Below are positions 1-7,786 of a DNA stretch of 64,000 bases, piece after piece. The notes below the pieces were generated by a model. The model searched no databases. It was not told where the DNA came from and was given only the letters and a program-made list of their open reading frames with translations. The stretch is from Candidatus Sphingomonas phytovorans (GTDB lineage: Bacteria; Pseudomonadota; Alphaproteobacteria; Sphingomonadales; Sphingomonadaceae). The position numbers and the translations under genes are program-made. Within the stretch, counting starts at the first letter, position 1. Each line of letters starts with the position of its first letter. The stretch is from the NCBI GenBank assembly GCA_029202385.1, contig CP119314.1, forward strand, positions 3,164,501-3,228,500, in the 5' to 3' direction.

Positions 1-137
1 ACCACATCGAGCGGCCGCACGGTCGACCGCGCGAACCATTTCGACGACCATTGCCGCGCCATGTCGGCAAGGCCCTCGTCGATCGCCGATCGATCGAGCG
101 CGCCGGGCGGCAGCCAGGAAATAGGGGTACGCTGCAC
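1..137 (-). CDS. Partial gene downstream of flgE, product unknown
   Basis: An open frame runs off the left edge of the window. It begins at a GTG (137-135) about seven bases after an AGGA ribosome-binding sequence, 18 bases beyond the flgE stop, so it is very probably the next gene of the flagellar operon. The 45 visible residues start MQRTPISWLPPGALDRSAID and are rich in tryptophan and arginine, with no signal peptide. I do not recognise the family. By position it could be a small C-ring or hook-assembly protein, but nothing seen proves that. Confidence 0.5.
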   Translation of the reverse strand, partial: MQRTPISWLPPGALDRSAIDEGLADMARQWSSKWFARSTVRPLDV

Positions 138-155
138 AGGAATTTCCTAAAAACG

Positions 156-1334
156 TCAGCCCTGTCCGCGGATGCCGAACAGTTGCTGGATCATATCGTT
201 GGTGACGCTGATGATCTGCGACGAGGCCTGGAAACCGCGCTGGATGAGGATGAGATCGCCGAATTCGCGCGACAGATCGACATTCGACGCCTCAAGCCGG
301 CGCGAGAGCACCGTGCCGACGCGATCGTCTGTGCTGGTCAGCAACTGCCGCCCCGCATTGCCGCCGTCGGTGAACAGCCCGCCGCTCTTCTGCTTCAATG
401 CCTGCGGATCGCGGAAATCCGCGAGCGCGATGGCGCCCAGCTGCACCTTCTGCTCGTTCGAATAGCCGACCTCGAGCTCACCCTTCTCGTTGACCGAGAC
501 CGAGGTGATCGTACCGAGTTTGTACCCGTCGACCGACGACGCGCGCAAAGACTGCGTCGTACCGCCGGAAAAGGACGTCACCGTGGTGAAATCAAGCACG
601 ACCGCCTGACTGTTGTTGCGGGTATCGGTGATCGTCAGCTTCGCGGTGCTCGGATCGACGATGCCGTTGATGAATTTCAGCGTGGCCGTGCCGACCGGAT
701 CGGTGCTGCCATCCCTGACCGTCACCGTCCACTCGCCGGTGGCAGTGGTGCTGCGATCAAGCTTGACCTGCCAGAGACGCTGGACACCGTTCTTGTCGAC
801 AACCTTGACGTCGTTCACGCTGAAGGTCGTCTGGTCGGAAGAAAGATTGTCCGAGAAAGTGATCTTGGTCGTCGCCTTGGGCACGCTGGTGCTCGACGTG
901 TCGACCGACACGCTGACCGGGCGTCCCGATGCGTCGAGCATCGCAAGCCGGTACTCGGTACCGGTCAGCATGATGAAGCCGTCCTTGCCGACCTGGAAAC
1001 TGCCGGTGCGGGTATAGGCCACCTCCTCCCCGCGCAGCAGCATCAGGAATCCGGCGCCATCGACCGACAGATCGAGGTCGCGTTCGGTCTGCCGCAACTC
1101 GCCCTGCTTGAGATCGATCCGCGTGCCGGCATTGGTCACGCCATGGCCGCCCGAGCCCCCGCTCGACGCATAGGACAGGCCGCCATTCCCCCGAATCCCG
1201 ACCACGTCCTCGAACGAGACGGTCGACGACTTGAATCCCTGCGAATTCAGGTTCGACACATTGTTGCTGACCTGCTGAAGCCCCTTGGAATAGGCGTTCA
1301 GGCCGCTGAGCCCGATATAGATCGACCCGAACAT
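156..1334 (-). CDS. flgE: Flagellar hook protein FlgE
   Basis: FlgE polymerises outside the outer membrane to form the flexible hook joining rod and filament. The 392-residue product starts MFGSIYIGLSGLNAYSKGL and has the N-terminal rod/hook motif (QVSNNVSNLNSQGFKSS, about residues 21-37), the VDGAGFLML strand typical of FlgE/F/G near residue 91, and the C-terminal helical segment SNVDLSREFGDLILIQRGFQ near residue 350. Its length is usual for a short hook protein. It follows flgD by three bases and is the last complete gene of the operon. The hook-basal-body family is certain; hook rather than rod protein is inferred from length and the adjacent flgD. Confidence 0.92.
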   Translation of the reverse strand: MFGSIYIGLSGLNAYSKGLQQVSNNVSNLNSQGFKSSTVSFEDVVGIRGNGGLSYASSGGSGGHGVTNAGTRIDLKQGELRQTERDLDLSVDGAGFLMLLRGEEVAYTRTGSFQVGKDGFIMLTGTEYRLAMLDASGRPVSVSVDTSSTSVPKATTKITFSDNLSSDQTTFSVNDVKVVDKNGVQRLWQVKLDRSTTATGEWTVTVRDGSTDPVGTATLKFINGIVDPSTAKLTITDTRNNSQAVVLDFTTVTSFSGGTTQSLRASSVDGYKLGTITSVSVNEKGELEVGYSNEQKVQLGAIALADFRDPQALKQKSGGLFTDGGNAGRQLLTSTDDRVGTVLSRRLEASNVDLSREFGDLILIQRGFQASSQIISVTNDMIQQLFGIRGQG

Positions 1335-1337
1335 TGC

Positions 1338-1784
1338 TTAGCTCCCTTCGCGGATTTGCGTGATGCTGCCGATGGAGATGTTGCTGATCGTCCGGCCATC
1401 GGCGGTCAGGATAGTGATGCGGGGATCGCCATTCTCGAACTTGATCGCGGTGACCTTGCCGGTGACGAGCGAAGCGTTGGCGCCGATATCGACGCGCCGC
1501 CCCAGCAACCCCGCAGCCTGCGAATTGCCTTGCGCCGTGACCAGCGTTTCGAGCCGGTCGTTGGTCGTCTGGCCGATCTGGATCTGCGAGAATTGCGCGA
1601 GCTGGGAGACGAACTGGAAATTATCCATCGGCTTCAGCGGGTCCTGATAGGTCAACTGGGTCAGGATGATCTTGAGCAGCGCGTCGAAGCTAAGGCCGAA
1701 GGCCGACGTCGCCGCCTGCTGCGCCGAAGGCGCGGCTCCCCCCACGACATTGTTCGATCCCGATCCGACGGGGTTCACCTGCAT
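1338..1784 (-). CDS. flgD: Flagellar hook-capping protein FlgD (short form)
   Basis: FlgD caps the growing hook and guides FlgE assembly. The 148-residue protein has the diagnostic N-terminal segment LLKIILTQLTYQDPLKPMDN followed by FVSQLAQFSQIQIGQTTNDR (about residues 36-80), the most conserved part of the family. The remainder includes a short beta-rich segment (LVTGKVTAIKFENGDPRITI). Family members are commonly around 220 residues, so the C-terminal Ig/Tudor-like region is reduced. It sits one base from fliK and three from flgE, which fits a hook-assembly cassette. Confidence 0.9.
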   Translation of the reverse strand: MQVNPVGSGSNNVVGGAAPSAQQAATSAFGLSFDALLKIILTQLTYQDPLKPMDNFQFVSQLAQFSQIQIGQTTNDRLETLVTAQGNSQAAGLLGRRVDIGANASLVTGKVTAIKFENGDPRITILTADGRTISNISIGSITQIREGS

Positions 1785-1785
1785 G

Positions 1786-2619
1786 TCATTGTCCTCCCGT
1801 TCCGGTGCCCGGCGTGCCCGCGCGGATCGTCCGGCTGTCCCCGTTGATCGTGATGTCCTTCGCCGCCAGTCCGTGTCGCGACAGCAGCGCGACGACCCGG
1901 TCGCGCAATTTCAAGCGGTCGGCCGGTTCAAGCTCGCCCAGTTGCATGGAAATCTGCAGGCCCTGCTCGACCTCCCGCACCGCGACCCGGGCCGAGAGCG
2001 CCGCGCCGCGTGTTGCGAAAAGCCTTGCGAGCAGGCGACGACCAACGGGCGTGCCAATATCCGGGGCAGCCGAGGACGGCGTGTCGTAGGACGACGGCGA
2101 TGCGCTGGCCTTTTCGGGCCGGGGCGCGGCAGCAGGCGCGTCAGCCAGGAATTCGGGCGGCATCGGGACGACGGCCTTGCCTGAAATCATTGAGGCCGTG
2201 CCGGGTGTGGGCCTTGGCCGGGAATCCACTGCGGCAGCGGGCGATGGCAGGGAATGAACGGCGGGAACGGTCCCCGGCGCCGCTGGATCGGCGGCGGCGG
2301 CGATCGCCCCGGCGATATCCACTGCGGGAACCGGCGCGACGATATCGACTGACGGGTCCGCGACACGCGGCTGCCCTGGCAGGGCTGTCGCCCCCTGAAA
2401 AAAGCCGTCGGCATTGAACATGTTGGCATGGCCCCCGACACCGGCATCCTGATCGGTACCGGACGCGGCGCCATCAAAATCCGCCACGAACCGGGTGCCC
2501 ATCCCGCCAAGCAGATCGTCGAAGGAAGAATCTGCGCGCGGTGCTTCCGGTGCCGGTGGTGGCGCCGGAGGCACGACGCGTTGCTGCCCGGCGGCACGCG
2601 GTCCAATGCTGACGGTCAT
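1786..2619 (-). CDS. fliK: Probable flagellar hook-length control protein FliK
   Basis: FliK is a secreted ruler that sets hook length and switches export specificity. The start is taken at ATG 2619, which overlaps the fliJ stop as ATGA; an earlier in-frame ATG (2631) lies inside fliJ. The 277-residue product is low-complexity and rich in Pro and Ala through about residue 180. It has a short conserved-looking C-terminal part (AVREVEQGLQISMQLGELEP) where FliK carries its substrate-switch domain. The match to the classical FliK C-terminus is weak, so the call rests on position between fliJ and flgD, composition and size. Confidence 0.6.
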   Translation of the reverse strand: MTVSIGPRAAGQQRVVPPAPPPAPEAPRADSSFDDLLGGMGTRFVADFDGAASGTDQDAGVGGHANMFNADGFFQGATALPGQPRVADPSVDIVAPVPAVDIAGAIAAAADPAAPGTVPAVHSLPSPAAAVDSRPRPTPGTASMISGKAVVPMPPEFLADAPAAAPRPEKASASPSSYDTPSSAAPDIGTPVGRRLLARLFATRGAALSARVAVREVEQGLQISMQLGELEPADRLKLRDRVVALLSRHGLAAKDITINGDSRTIRAGTPGTGTGGQ

Positions 2620-3065
2620 CGCATCATCCAATTATACGTGACTCGGTCCGACAGCGCGTCGAGCCGCTTTTCCTCGCGACGGCGTGCGGCGTCGCGCCGC
2701 GCTGCCTCATGCTGCGCCTCGGTGAGCTGGACGCGCGCCTCGGCCGAACGCCAGTCGTCCTGCCGCCGCGCATGGAGGTCAGCCGACAGACGATGACGGG
2801 TGTCCGCCTCCTCAGCGAGTCCCTCGCGCTGCATCAGGCGACCGGCGAGTCCCCGCGCATAGTCGGGCGCGAAACCGGGCTCGGCGAGATGCGCGAACCA
2901 GTCGTCGCGCGCGCTGTCCGCCGCCTCCCGCGCCGATTGCTGCGCGCTCAACGCCTCGGCCTCGGCAGCGCGCGCCGCGGCAAGGGCTGAATCGGCGGCG
3001 GCGCGGCGGACATGCTGCACCGCGACCAGCTTCGCGACCTGGCGCGGATCGACTGGCCTAGCCAT
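2616..3065 (-). CDS. fliJ: Flagellar export chaperone FliJ-like protein
   Basis: FliJ is the small coiled-coil stalk protein working with the FliI ATPase in flagellar type III export. The start at ATG 3065 overlaps the last eight bases of fliI, and the stop overlaps fliK as ATGA. The 149-residue product is almost wholly Ala/Arg/Glu-rich helix with long heptad-like stretches (ADSALAAARAAEAEALSAQQ; RRDAARRREEKRLDALSDRV), as expected of FliJ, whose sequence is poorly conserved. A longer in-frame start upstream would overlap fliI heavily and is rejected. Identification rests on coiled-coil character and position after fliI. Confidence 0.75.
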   Translation of the reverse strand: MARPVDPRQVAKLVAVQHVRRAAADSALAAARAAEAEALSAQQSAREAADSARDDWFAHLAEPGFAPDYARGLAGRLMQREGLAEEADTRHRLSADLHARRQDDWRSAEARVQLTEAQHEAARRDAARRREEKRLDALSDRVTYNWMMR

Positions 3066-4389
3066 GCGCGCGAACCCGATCGACCACCTGCCGCAAGCGC
3101 TGCACCACCTCGGCAAAGGCAGTGCGTTCAGTCCGCGGCTGCCGCAGGAAAGCGGCGAGATCCGCCCGCGCCGCGATGGCGCGGTCGACATTGGCGTTGG
3201 TGCCGTTCTTGTAGACACCGCTTTCGATCATCACCCGGGCTTCCTCATAAGCGGAAAGCATCGCCGTCGCCTCGCGCATCGCGCCGGCCTGGTCCTTCGA
3301 GACCAGCCGTTCGGACTGGCGGCTAATGCTGCGGGCGATGTCGATCGCCGGGAAATGCCCCTGTTCGGCAAGGGTGCGGGACAGGACGATATGCCCGTCA
3401 AGCAACGACTTCATCAGCTCGACGATCGGATCGTCGACATCGTCGGTCTCGCTCAGCACCGTCATGATCGCGGTGATCGCCCCGCCGTTGCGCGTAGCGC
3501 CGCAGCGTTCGACGATGCGCGGCAAGGCGGTGAAGACGTTGGGCGTGTAGGCGCGCACGGTCGGCGGCGCCCCGGCGGCGAGGCCGATCTCGCGCAGCGC
3601 CATCGCCATGCGCGTGACAGAGTCGATCATCAGCACGACATGCTCGCCGCGCCCACGCCAATAGTCGGCGAGGCACAGCGCATATTGCACGGAGCGGACA
3701 CGCAACGCCGCGCTCTCGTCCGATGTCGCCGCGACCAGGGTGAAGCGCGCGGCATCCTTGCGTGCCGAAAGCAGGCGCCACATCGCCTCGACCTCACGCC
3801 CGCGCTCGCCGACCAGGCAGAGAATGCAGCGATCGCCCTCCGTCTGAGTCGCGAGCTGTTCCATCAGGCTGGTCTTCCCGACGCCCGAGGCAGCGAAGAT
3901 GCCGATGCGCTGCCCCTCCCCCAGCGTGAGCAGGCCGTCGATCGCGCGCAGCCCGGTGTTCAGCACGCGCGACGGGTCGGCGCGGTCCATCGGCCTGGGC
4001 ACGCTGCCGGCCAGCGGCATGCCGGCATCGGCGACGATCGCCGCACCGCCGTCGATCGGACGACCAAGGGCATCGACCGCCCGCCCCGCGAAACCGTCGC
4101 CGACCGAGACCTGGCGGTGACGCGGGCGAGCCACGACCCGCGCATCCAGACGAATGCCGGCACCGGATTCGAGCGGGATCAGCACGACCCGGTCGGTATC
4201 GACCGCGGCGATCTCCGCCGGGGTCCAATGGGTGCCGCCGTCACCATCGCATTCGATCTCGCACAGATCGCCCAGCGCCGCGGCGGGGCCGCTTGCCTCG
4301 ACCAGACCCGAAGCGACCTTGCGCACATAGCCATAGGGCTGCGCGAAATCCGCCTCGGCGATGCGTTGAAGGAAGGCGTGCGTCTTCAC
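3058..4389 (-). CDS. fliI: Flagellum-specific ATP synthase/ATPase FliI
   Basis: FliI is the hexameric ATPase at the cytoplasmic base of the flagellar export apparatus. It has Walker A (GIFAASGVGKTSLMEQ, about residues 153-168), Walker B (HVVLMIDSVTRMAMALREIG) and the catalytic-Glu region LCLVGERGREVEAMW. The C-terminal SRSISRQSERLVSKDQ segment is typical of FliI. The start is GTG at 4389, overlapping the fliH stop as GTGA, giving 443 residues, the usual size. The longer frame from 4485 would run through fliH. Operon neighbours fliH and fliJ confirm the assignment. Confidence 0.97.
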   Translation of the reverse strand: MKTHAFLQRIAEADFAQPYGYVRKVASGLVEASGPAAALGDLCEIECDGDGGTHWTPAEIAAVDTDRVVLIPLESGAGIRLDARVVARPRHRQVSVGDGFAGRAVDALGRPIDGGAAIVADAGMPLAGSVPRPMDRADPSRVLNTGLRAIDGLLTLGEGQRIGIFAASGVGKTSLMEQLATQTEGDRCILCLVGERGREVEAMWRLLSARKDAARFTLVAATSDESAALRVRSVQYALCLADYWRGRGEHVVLMIDSVTRMAMALREIGLAAGAPPTVRAYTPNVFTALPRIVERCGATRNGGAITAIMTVLSETDDVDDPIVELMKSLLDGHIVLSRTLAEQGHFPAIDIARSISRQSERLVSKDQAGAMREATAMLSAYEEARVMIESGVYKNGTNANVDRAIAARADLAAFLRQPRTERTAFAEVVQRLRQVVDRVRAHG

Positions 4390-5054
4390 GACCCGCTCGC
4401 CAGACCGGCGAGAAAGGCGTCGAGTTCCCGCCACTGCGTGACCGGCCCGCAGGCGACATGGCCGAGTTGCAGGTCGATGCGGCACTCCCCGCTCGGCAAC
4501 AGCTTGTCGACGATGATGTCGGTCCCGCCGGCCTGTTGCCGCAACAGATCAAGCGCATCGCCGGCAAAGTCCACGCCGCTGACGCGCACCGCAACCACGC
4601 TTTCGGCGCGCAGGGCGGCGATACGATGCTGGATCGCCTGCGCCGCCAGATCAGCCATGTCGGCACCATCGCCGAACATCCGCGCCAGCGACGCCCGTGC
4701 AACCATCACGGCAAGCGCATCGAGTCCGGCGAGGCGTTCGTCCCACGCGGCGCGGGCGGCATCCGCGGCCTCGCGGATATCGGCGGCGAGGCTTTCGCTG
4801 TCGCTCGTCGCGGCATCAAGGCCCTCGCGATAGCCCTCGTCCCGCGCGACGCGTTCGGCGGCGGCAGCGGTTTCGCGCGCCGCGAGCAGTGCCTCCTGCA
4901 GCGCCGCGATTTCCTCATGCGCGTCATCCAGCGCCAGTTCGGTGGCCGACTTCACCGGCGCCGCGACGCGAGGCGCGGGAATGGCGGGCGCAACCGCGGG
5001 CGCGCCGGCAAAGGATTTCACGCTGCCGCCGTCGCTGCCGGACTTGATGATCAT
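4386..5054 (-). CDS. fliH: Flagellar assembly protein FliH
   Basis: FliH binds and regulates FliI and tethers it to the C-ring. The 222-residue product has a variable N-terminus, a long Ala/Glu helix (about residues 40-115, e.g. EEIAALQEALLAARETAAAA) and a C-terminal globular part with VVAVRVSGVDF and DKLLPSGECRIDL, resembling the FliH/YscL/V-ATPase E-subunit C-terminus. It overlaps fliI by four bases (GTGA) and the upstream unknown ORF by four. The helix-plus-globular layout and the neighbourhood support the call; the family is divergent in sequence. Confidence 0.88.
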   Translation of the reverse strand: MIIKSGSDGGSVKSFAGAPAVAPAIPAPRVAAPVKSATELALDDAHEEIAALQEALLAARETAAAAERVARDEGYREGLDAATSDSESLAADIREAADAARAAWDERLAGLDALAVMVARASLARMFGDGADMADLAAQAIQHRIAALRAESVVAVRVSGVDFAGDALDLLRQQAGGTDIIVDKLLPSGECRIDLQLGHVACGPVTQWRELDAFLAGLASGS

Positions 5055-5449
5055 GGTCGTGCCTTGCGCGGGCCGAGCAACCCGCCGACCGCATCGAGCA
5101 GCGAGCGACCCGAGGTGCCCGGCGGCACCAGCGCTGGCCGCTGCTCCGGACGGTTCGATCCGCCGCCGACCGCTTGCAGCAGCGCCTGGCGCGCGGCGCT
5201 CGTCATGTTCCCCGCGACAGCATGGCCGGTGGTAGTGCGGGCGATATCGATCCGCTCGGCGATCCAGGCCGAATATTCGCTGGCGGCCTCGGGCGGCGCA
5301 TAGGCCACCGCGGCATCGGTCTCGGCCGCGAGCCGCCGGTCGAGCGCGGCGCGTTCGGACGGCGTCAGCGCGCGCAGGATCGCACGCCGCGCGCCATGCG
5401 GCATCGCGTCGAGCTCAGCGGCCAGGGCGATCAGGCTGTCAGCGGCCAT
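5051..5449 (-). CDS. Unknown 132-residue protein in the usual fliG position
   Basis: The start is taken at ATG 5449, overlapping the end of fliF by 11 bases; the stop overlaps fliH by four. The order fliF-X-fliH is where fliG normally lies, but FliG is about 330 residues and this product is 132. It shows a helical N-terminal half (SLIALAAELDAMPHGARRAI, LTPSERAALDRRL) and a Gly/Pro-rich tail ending LLDAVGGLLGPRKARP. I see no FliG torque-helix or armadillo features. It could be a strongly reduced FliG, an adaptor that substitutes for FliF-FliG contact, or an unrelated assembly factor. Translational coupling on both sides argues for co-production with FliF and FliH. Confidence 0.75.
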   Translation of the reverse strand: MAADSLIALAAELDAMPHGARRAILRALTPSERAALDRRLAAETDAAVAYAPPEAASEYSAWIAERIDIARTTTGHAVAGNMTSAARQALLQAVGGGSNRPEQRPALVPPGTSGRSLLDAVGGLLGPRKARP

Positions 5450-6680
5450 CGTCACCCCGGTCGCCGGCAAGCTGCGCGCGCAGGCGCCCGACAAAGGCGT
5501 CACGGTCCTCCACCGACAAGGCACCCTGGCGATTGCGCACGACCAGGGTCACCGCGGTCGCCGCCACGAGCGCGGCCAGCGCTAGCGACCACCAGCTGAA
5601 CAATCCGCCAAAATCGAGCGCCGTGACCGGCGTTACCGGATCGACCACAGTTGCCGGCACCGCCGCCGGGAGGACCGGCTGGGGCGCCGCGGCTGGCTGC
5701 GTGATCGGCCCGACTTCGAACGAGAGGCTGTCGCCGATCGCTTCGTCAAGGCCGATCGCCGTAGCGACGGCGGCGCGCGCGCGATCCTGATCGCCCGCTT
5801 CCAGTGGCGACAGCGTCAGCACAGTGACGCGCAACCGGAAATTGCGTGCGCTCGGTGCTGACGCGCTACCCGGCACGGTCCCGACCGTACCGGCATCTCC
5901 GCCGCCCAGCACCAGCGTGCGCACGCCGACATTCAGCCCTGGCAGCACGCCCGCCATCGCCGCCTTGGCACGGGCGCTGTAATAGTTCTGCGCGGCAACC
6001 TGTTCCTCGACCTCGGGCGACGCGATCGCCTGCGACGCCGGCGCCTGGCTGACGATATGCCCGTCACCGTCAAGCACCACGACTTCGCCAAGCGGCAGAT
6101 CCGGCACGGCAGAGGCGACGAGCTGCTGGATTCCAGCGACGCGCTCCGCCGTGAGCTGCTGGCCCGGTTTCGCGATCACTTCGATCGCCGCCTTGGGCGT
6201 GCTGCGATTGCCGCGGAACAGCGAGCGTTCGGGGATGGCGAGATGAACCCGGGCGCTTTCCACGCCCTCCATCATCATGATCGTCCGGGCGAGCTCGCCC
6301 TGCAACGCGCGCTGATAATTGATCTTCTGCGCGAAGTCGGTCAGCCCCATGTCGGACTTGTTGAACAGCTCGAAGCCGACCGCGCCCTTCATCGGGATTT
6401 CCGATCCCGCGACCGACAGGCGCACATCGTCGGCCTGTGCGGTCGGCACCAGGATGGTAGTGCCATTGTCGCGCAGCCGGTGTGACACGCCCTTCGCCTT
6501 GAGCTCGGCGACGATCACCGACGCGTCGCTCTGCTTCAGCCCGGTGTAGAGCACGACATAATCGGTGCGCAGGAACAGATAATAACCGGCGAACAGCGCA
6601 AGGCAGATCGCCACGAACGCCACCACGGCGATACGCCGCTGGTTGGTGAAGGCCCGTGGGGTGGCAGTCTCGGTCGTCAT
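5439..6680 (-). CDS. fliF: Flagellar MS-ring protein FliF (short form)
   Basis: FliF forms the inner-membrane MS-ring on which the basal body is built. It has a transmembrane helix at about residues 17-36 (IAVVAFVAICLALFAGYYLF), then the YscJ/FliF ring-building domains (YVVLYTGLKQSDASVIVAEL; NYQRALQGELARTIMMMEGV; VHLAIPERSLF). A shortened third ring-building segment follows to about residue 330, then a second membrane helix near 360-385 and a cytoplasmic tail of about 30 residues. At 413 residues it is clearly shorter than the roughly 550 usual; the missing length is in the large periplasmic collar insertion and the C-terminal FliG-binding tail. The next gene overlaps its end. Confidence 0.93.
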   Translation of the reverse strand: MTTETATPRAFTNQRRIAVVAFVAICLALFAGYYLFLRTDYVVLYTGLKQSDASVIVAELKAKGVSHRLRDNGTTILVPTAQADDVRLSVAGSEIPMKGAVGFELFNKSDMGLTDFAQKINYQRALQGELARTIMMMEGVESARVHLAIPERSLFRGNRSTPKAAIEVIAKPGQQLTAERVAGIQQLVASAVPDLPLGEVVVLDGDGHIVSQAPASQAIASPEVEEQVAAQNYYSARAKAAMAGVLPGLNVGVRTLVLGGGDAGTVGTVPGSASAPSARNFRLRVTVLTLSPLEAGDQDRARAAVATAIGLDEAIGDSLSFEVGPITQPAAAPQPVLPAAVPATVVDPVTPVTALDFGGLFSWWSLALAALVAATAVTLVVRNRQGALSVEDRDAFVGRLRAQLAGDRGDDGR

Positions 6681-6684
6681 CGAA

Positions 6685-7002
6685 TCAGAGCTGCATGTTC
6701 ATGAGTTCGCGATACGTCTCGACCAGCCGGGTACGGACCTGCATCGCGAGCTCGACCGACAGGCGCGCTTCCTCGAGCGCATAGGTCACCTTGTGCACCG
6801 GCACCGAATCGTCGAGCGCGAACTGGCGCACCAGATCGTCAGCGGTGGCGAGCTTGCTTTCGACCTGCTTCATGCCGGCGGTCAGGATGTCGCCGAAGCC
6901 GGAACCCGAGGGCTGCTGCACCTGCGGCATCGCGCCGAGCCGCATGGCGATCGGATCGGCGGAAAGCGCGGTCGTCGCCGCGATGCTCTCCACCCCGGTC
7001 AC
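6685..7002 (-). CDS. fliE: Flagellar hook-basal body protein FliE
   Basis: FliE joins the MS-ring to the rod and is the first export substrate. The 105-residue product has the conserved C-terminal half of the family: SVPVHKVTYALEEARLSVEL followed by AMQVRTRLVETYRELMNMQL (about residues 66-105). Its size matches the family. It lies between fliF (four-base gap) and flgC (ATGA overlap), the common flgBC-fliE-fliF order. Confidence 0.95.
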   Translation of the reverse strand: MTGVESIAATTALSADPIAMRLGAMPQVQQPSGSGFGDILTAGMKQVESKLATADDLVRQFALDDSVPVHKVTYALEEARLSVELAMQVRTRLVETYRELMNMQL

Positions 7003-7427
7003 GACTGACGCCCCAGTTCGAGCGCGCGACTGTACATCTGGTGCGCGACGTTCATCGCGGTGAGGTTCGCCTCATAGGCGCGCGACGTCTTGATCAGCAG
7101 CGTCATCTCGCCGGCATGGTCGATCGCCGGATAGCTGACATAGCCTTGCGCGTCGGCCTGCGGATCGTTCGGTTCATAGACCCGGCGCAACCCGCCGGGC
7201 ATCGGCTCGAGACCCATCACCTGCACGCCCTTGGGCTTCGCCGCCTGCGTCTTGCCTGCCATTACCGCGGCGAAACCCTCCTTGGCGGCGGACACCAGCC
7301 GCATGGCGCGGAACGGCTGGCCCGATGCGGTGCGGCTGGTGTTCACATTGGCCAGGTTCTGCGCGATCACCTGAAGCCGCTGCCATTCGACGTCGAGCCC
7401 GGTGCGGCTGATCTGCATTGCGTCCAT
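6999..7427 (-). CDS. flgC: Flagellar proximal rod protein FlgC
   Basis: FlgC is a proximal rod subunit. The product (142 residues) starts MDAMQISRTGLDVEWQRLQV and continues with IAQNLANVNTSRTASGQPF, the classic FlgC N-terminal motif. It has PNDPQADAQGYVSYPAID mid-protein and ends with a helical tail (LLIKTSRAYEANLTAMNVAH). Length is typical. It overlaps fliE by four bases and follows flgB by two. Confidence 0.97.
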   Translation of the reverse strand: MDAMQISRTGLDVEWQRLQVIAQNLANVNTSRTASGQPFRAMRLVSAAKEGFAAVMAGKTQAAKPKGVQVMGLEPMPGGLRRVYEPNDPQADAQGYVSYPAIDHAGEMTLLIKTSRAYEANLTAMNVAHQMYSRALELGRQS

Positions 7428-7429
7428 GA

Positions 7430-7774
7430 TTACTGCCCCCCGCGCACGACGGTGCGTGCGATCGACATCTGGCGCCCGAGCATGTCGAGCAGCGCGCCGT
7501 AGCGCAGCGACGTTTCCGACGCGGTGGCGAGTTCCAGGTCGAGCCGCGCCTCGTCGCCGATGCCGGTGATCGTCGAGGGCTTCATCGTCAGGACGAGGTC
7601 GCGCACTGCCTCCGGCCCCTTCGCCGCGGCCGCCTTGAGGCTGTCCTCGAAATTGACCTCCACCGGACGGAAACCGCGCGAGCTGGCCCCGGCGATGTTC
7701 TGCGCCGTGGCGAGAGCACGCATCGACAGCCCGTCGAGCGCCTTGTTGATGATGACGGAGGAAATGGCGTCCAC
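7430..7774 (-). CDS. flgB: Flagellar proximal rod protein FlgB
   Basis: FlgB forms part of the proximal rod with FlgC. The 114-residue protein carries the family's N-terminal helix and loop (ALATAQNIAGASSRGFRPVE, about residues 21-40) followed by VNFEDSLKAA and a C-terminal helix (TSLRYGALLDMLGRQMSIAR). The usual family motif is ANxANxxTPGF; here it reads AQNIAGASSRGF, a mild divergence. The position directly before flgC supports the call. Confidence 0.92.
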   Translation of the reverse strand: MDAISSVIINKALDGLSMRALATAQNIAGASSRGFRPVEVNFEDSLKAAAAKGPEAVRDLVLTMKPSTITGIGDEARLDLELATASETSLRYGALLDMLGRQMSIARTVVRGGQ

Positions 7775-7786
7775 GCTCCAGGCCCC

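Noticed and set aside
51..1847. A 598-residue open frame on the plus strand opposite flgE and flgD
   Set aside because: Arg/Asp-rich shadow of high-GC coding on the other strand, with no family features. flgE and flgD on the minus strand are certain.
2616..3218. A longer FliJ start giving 200 residues
   Set aside because: It would overlap fliI by about 160 bases. The ATG at 3065 fits the usual short overlap.
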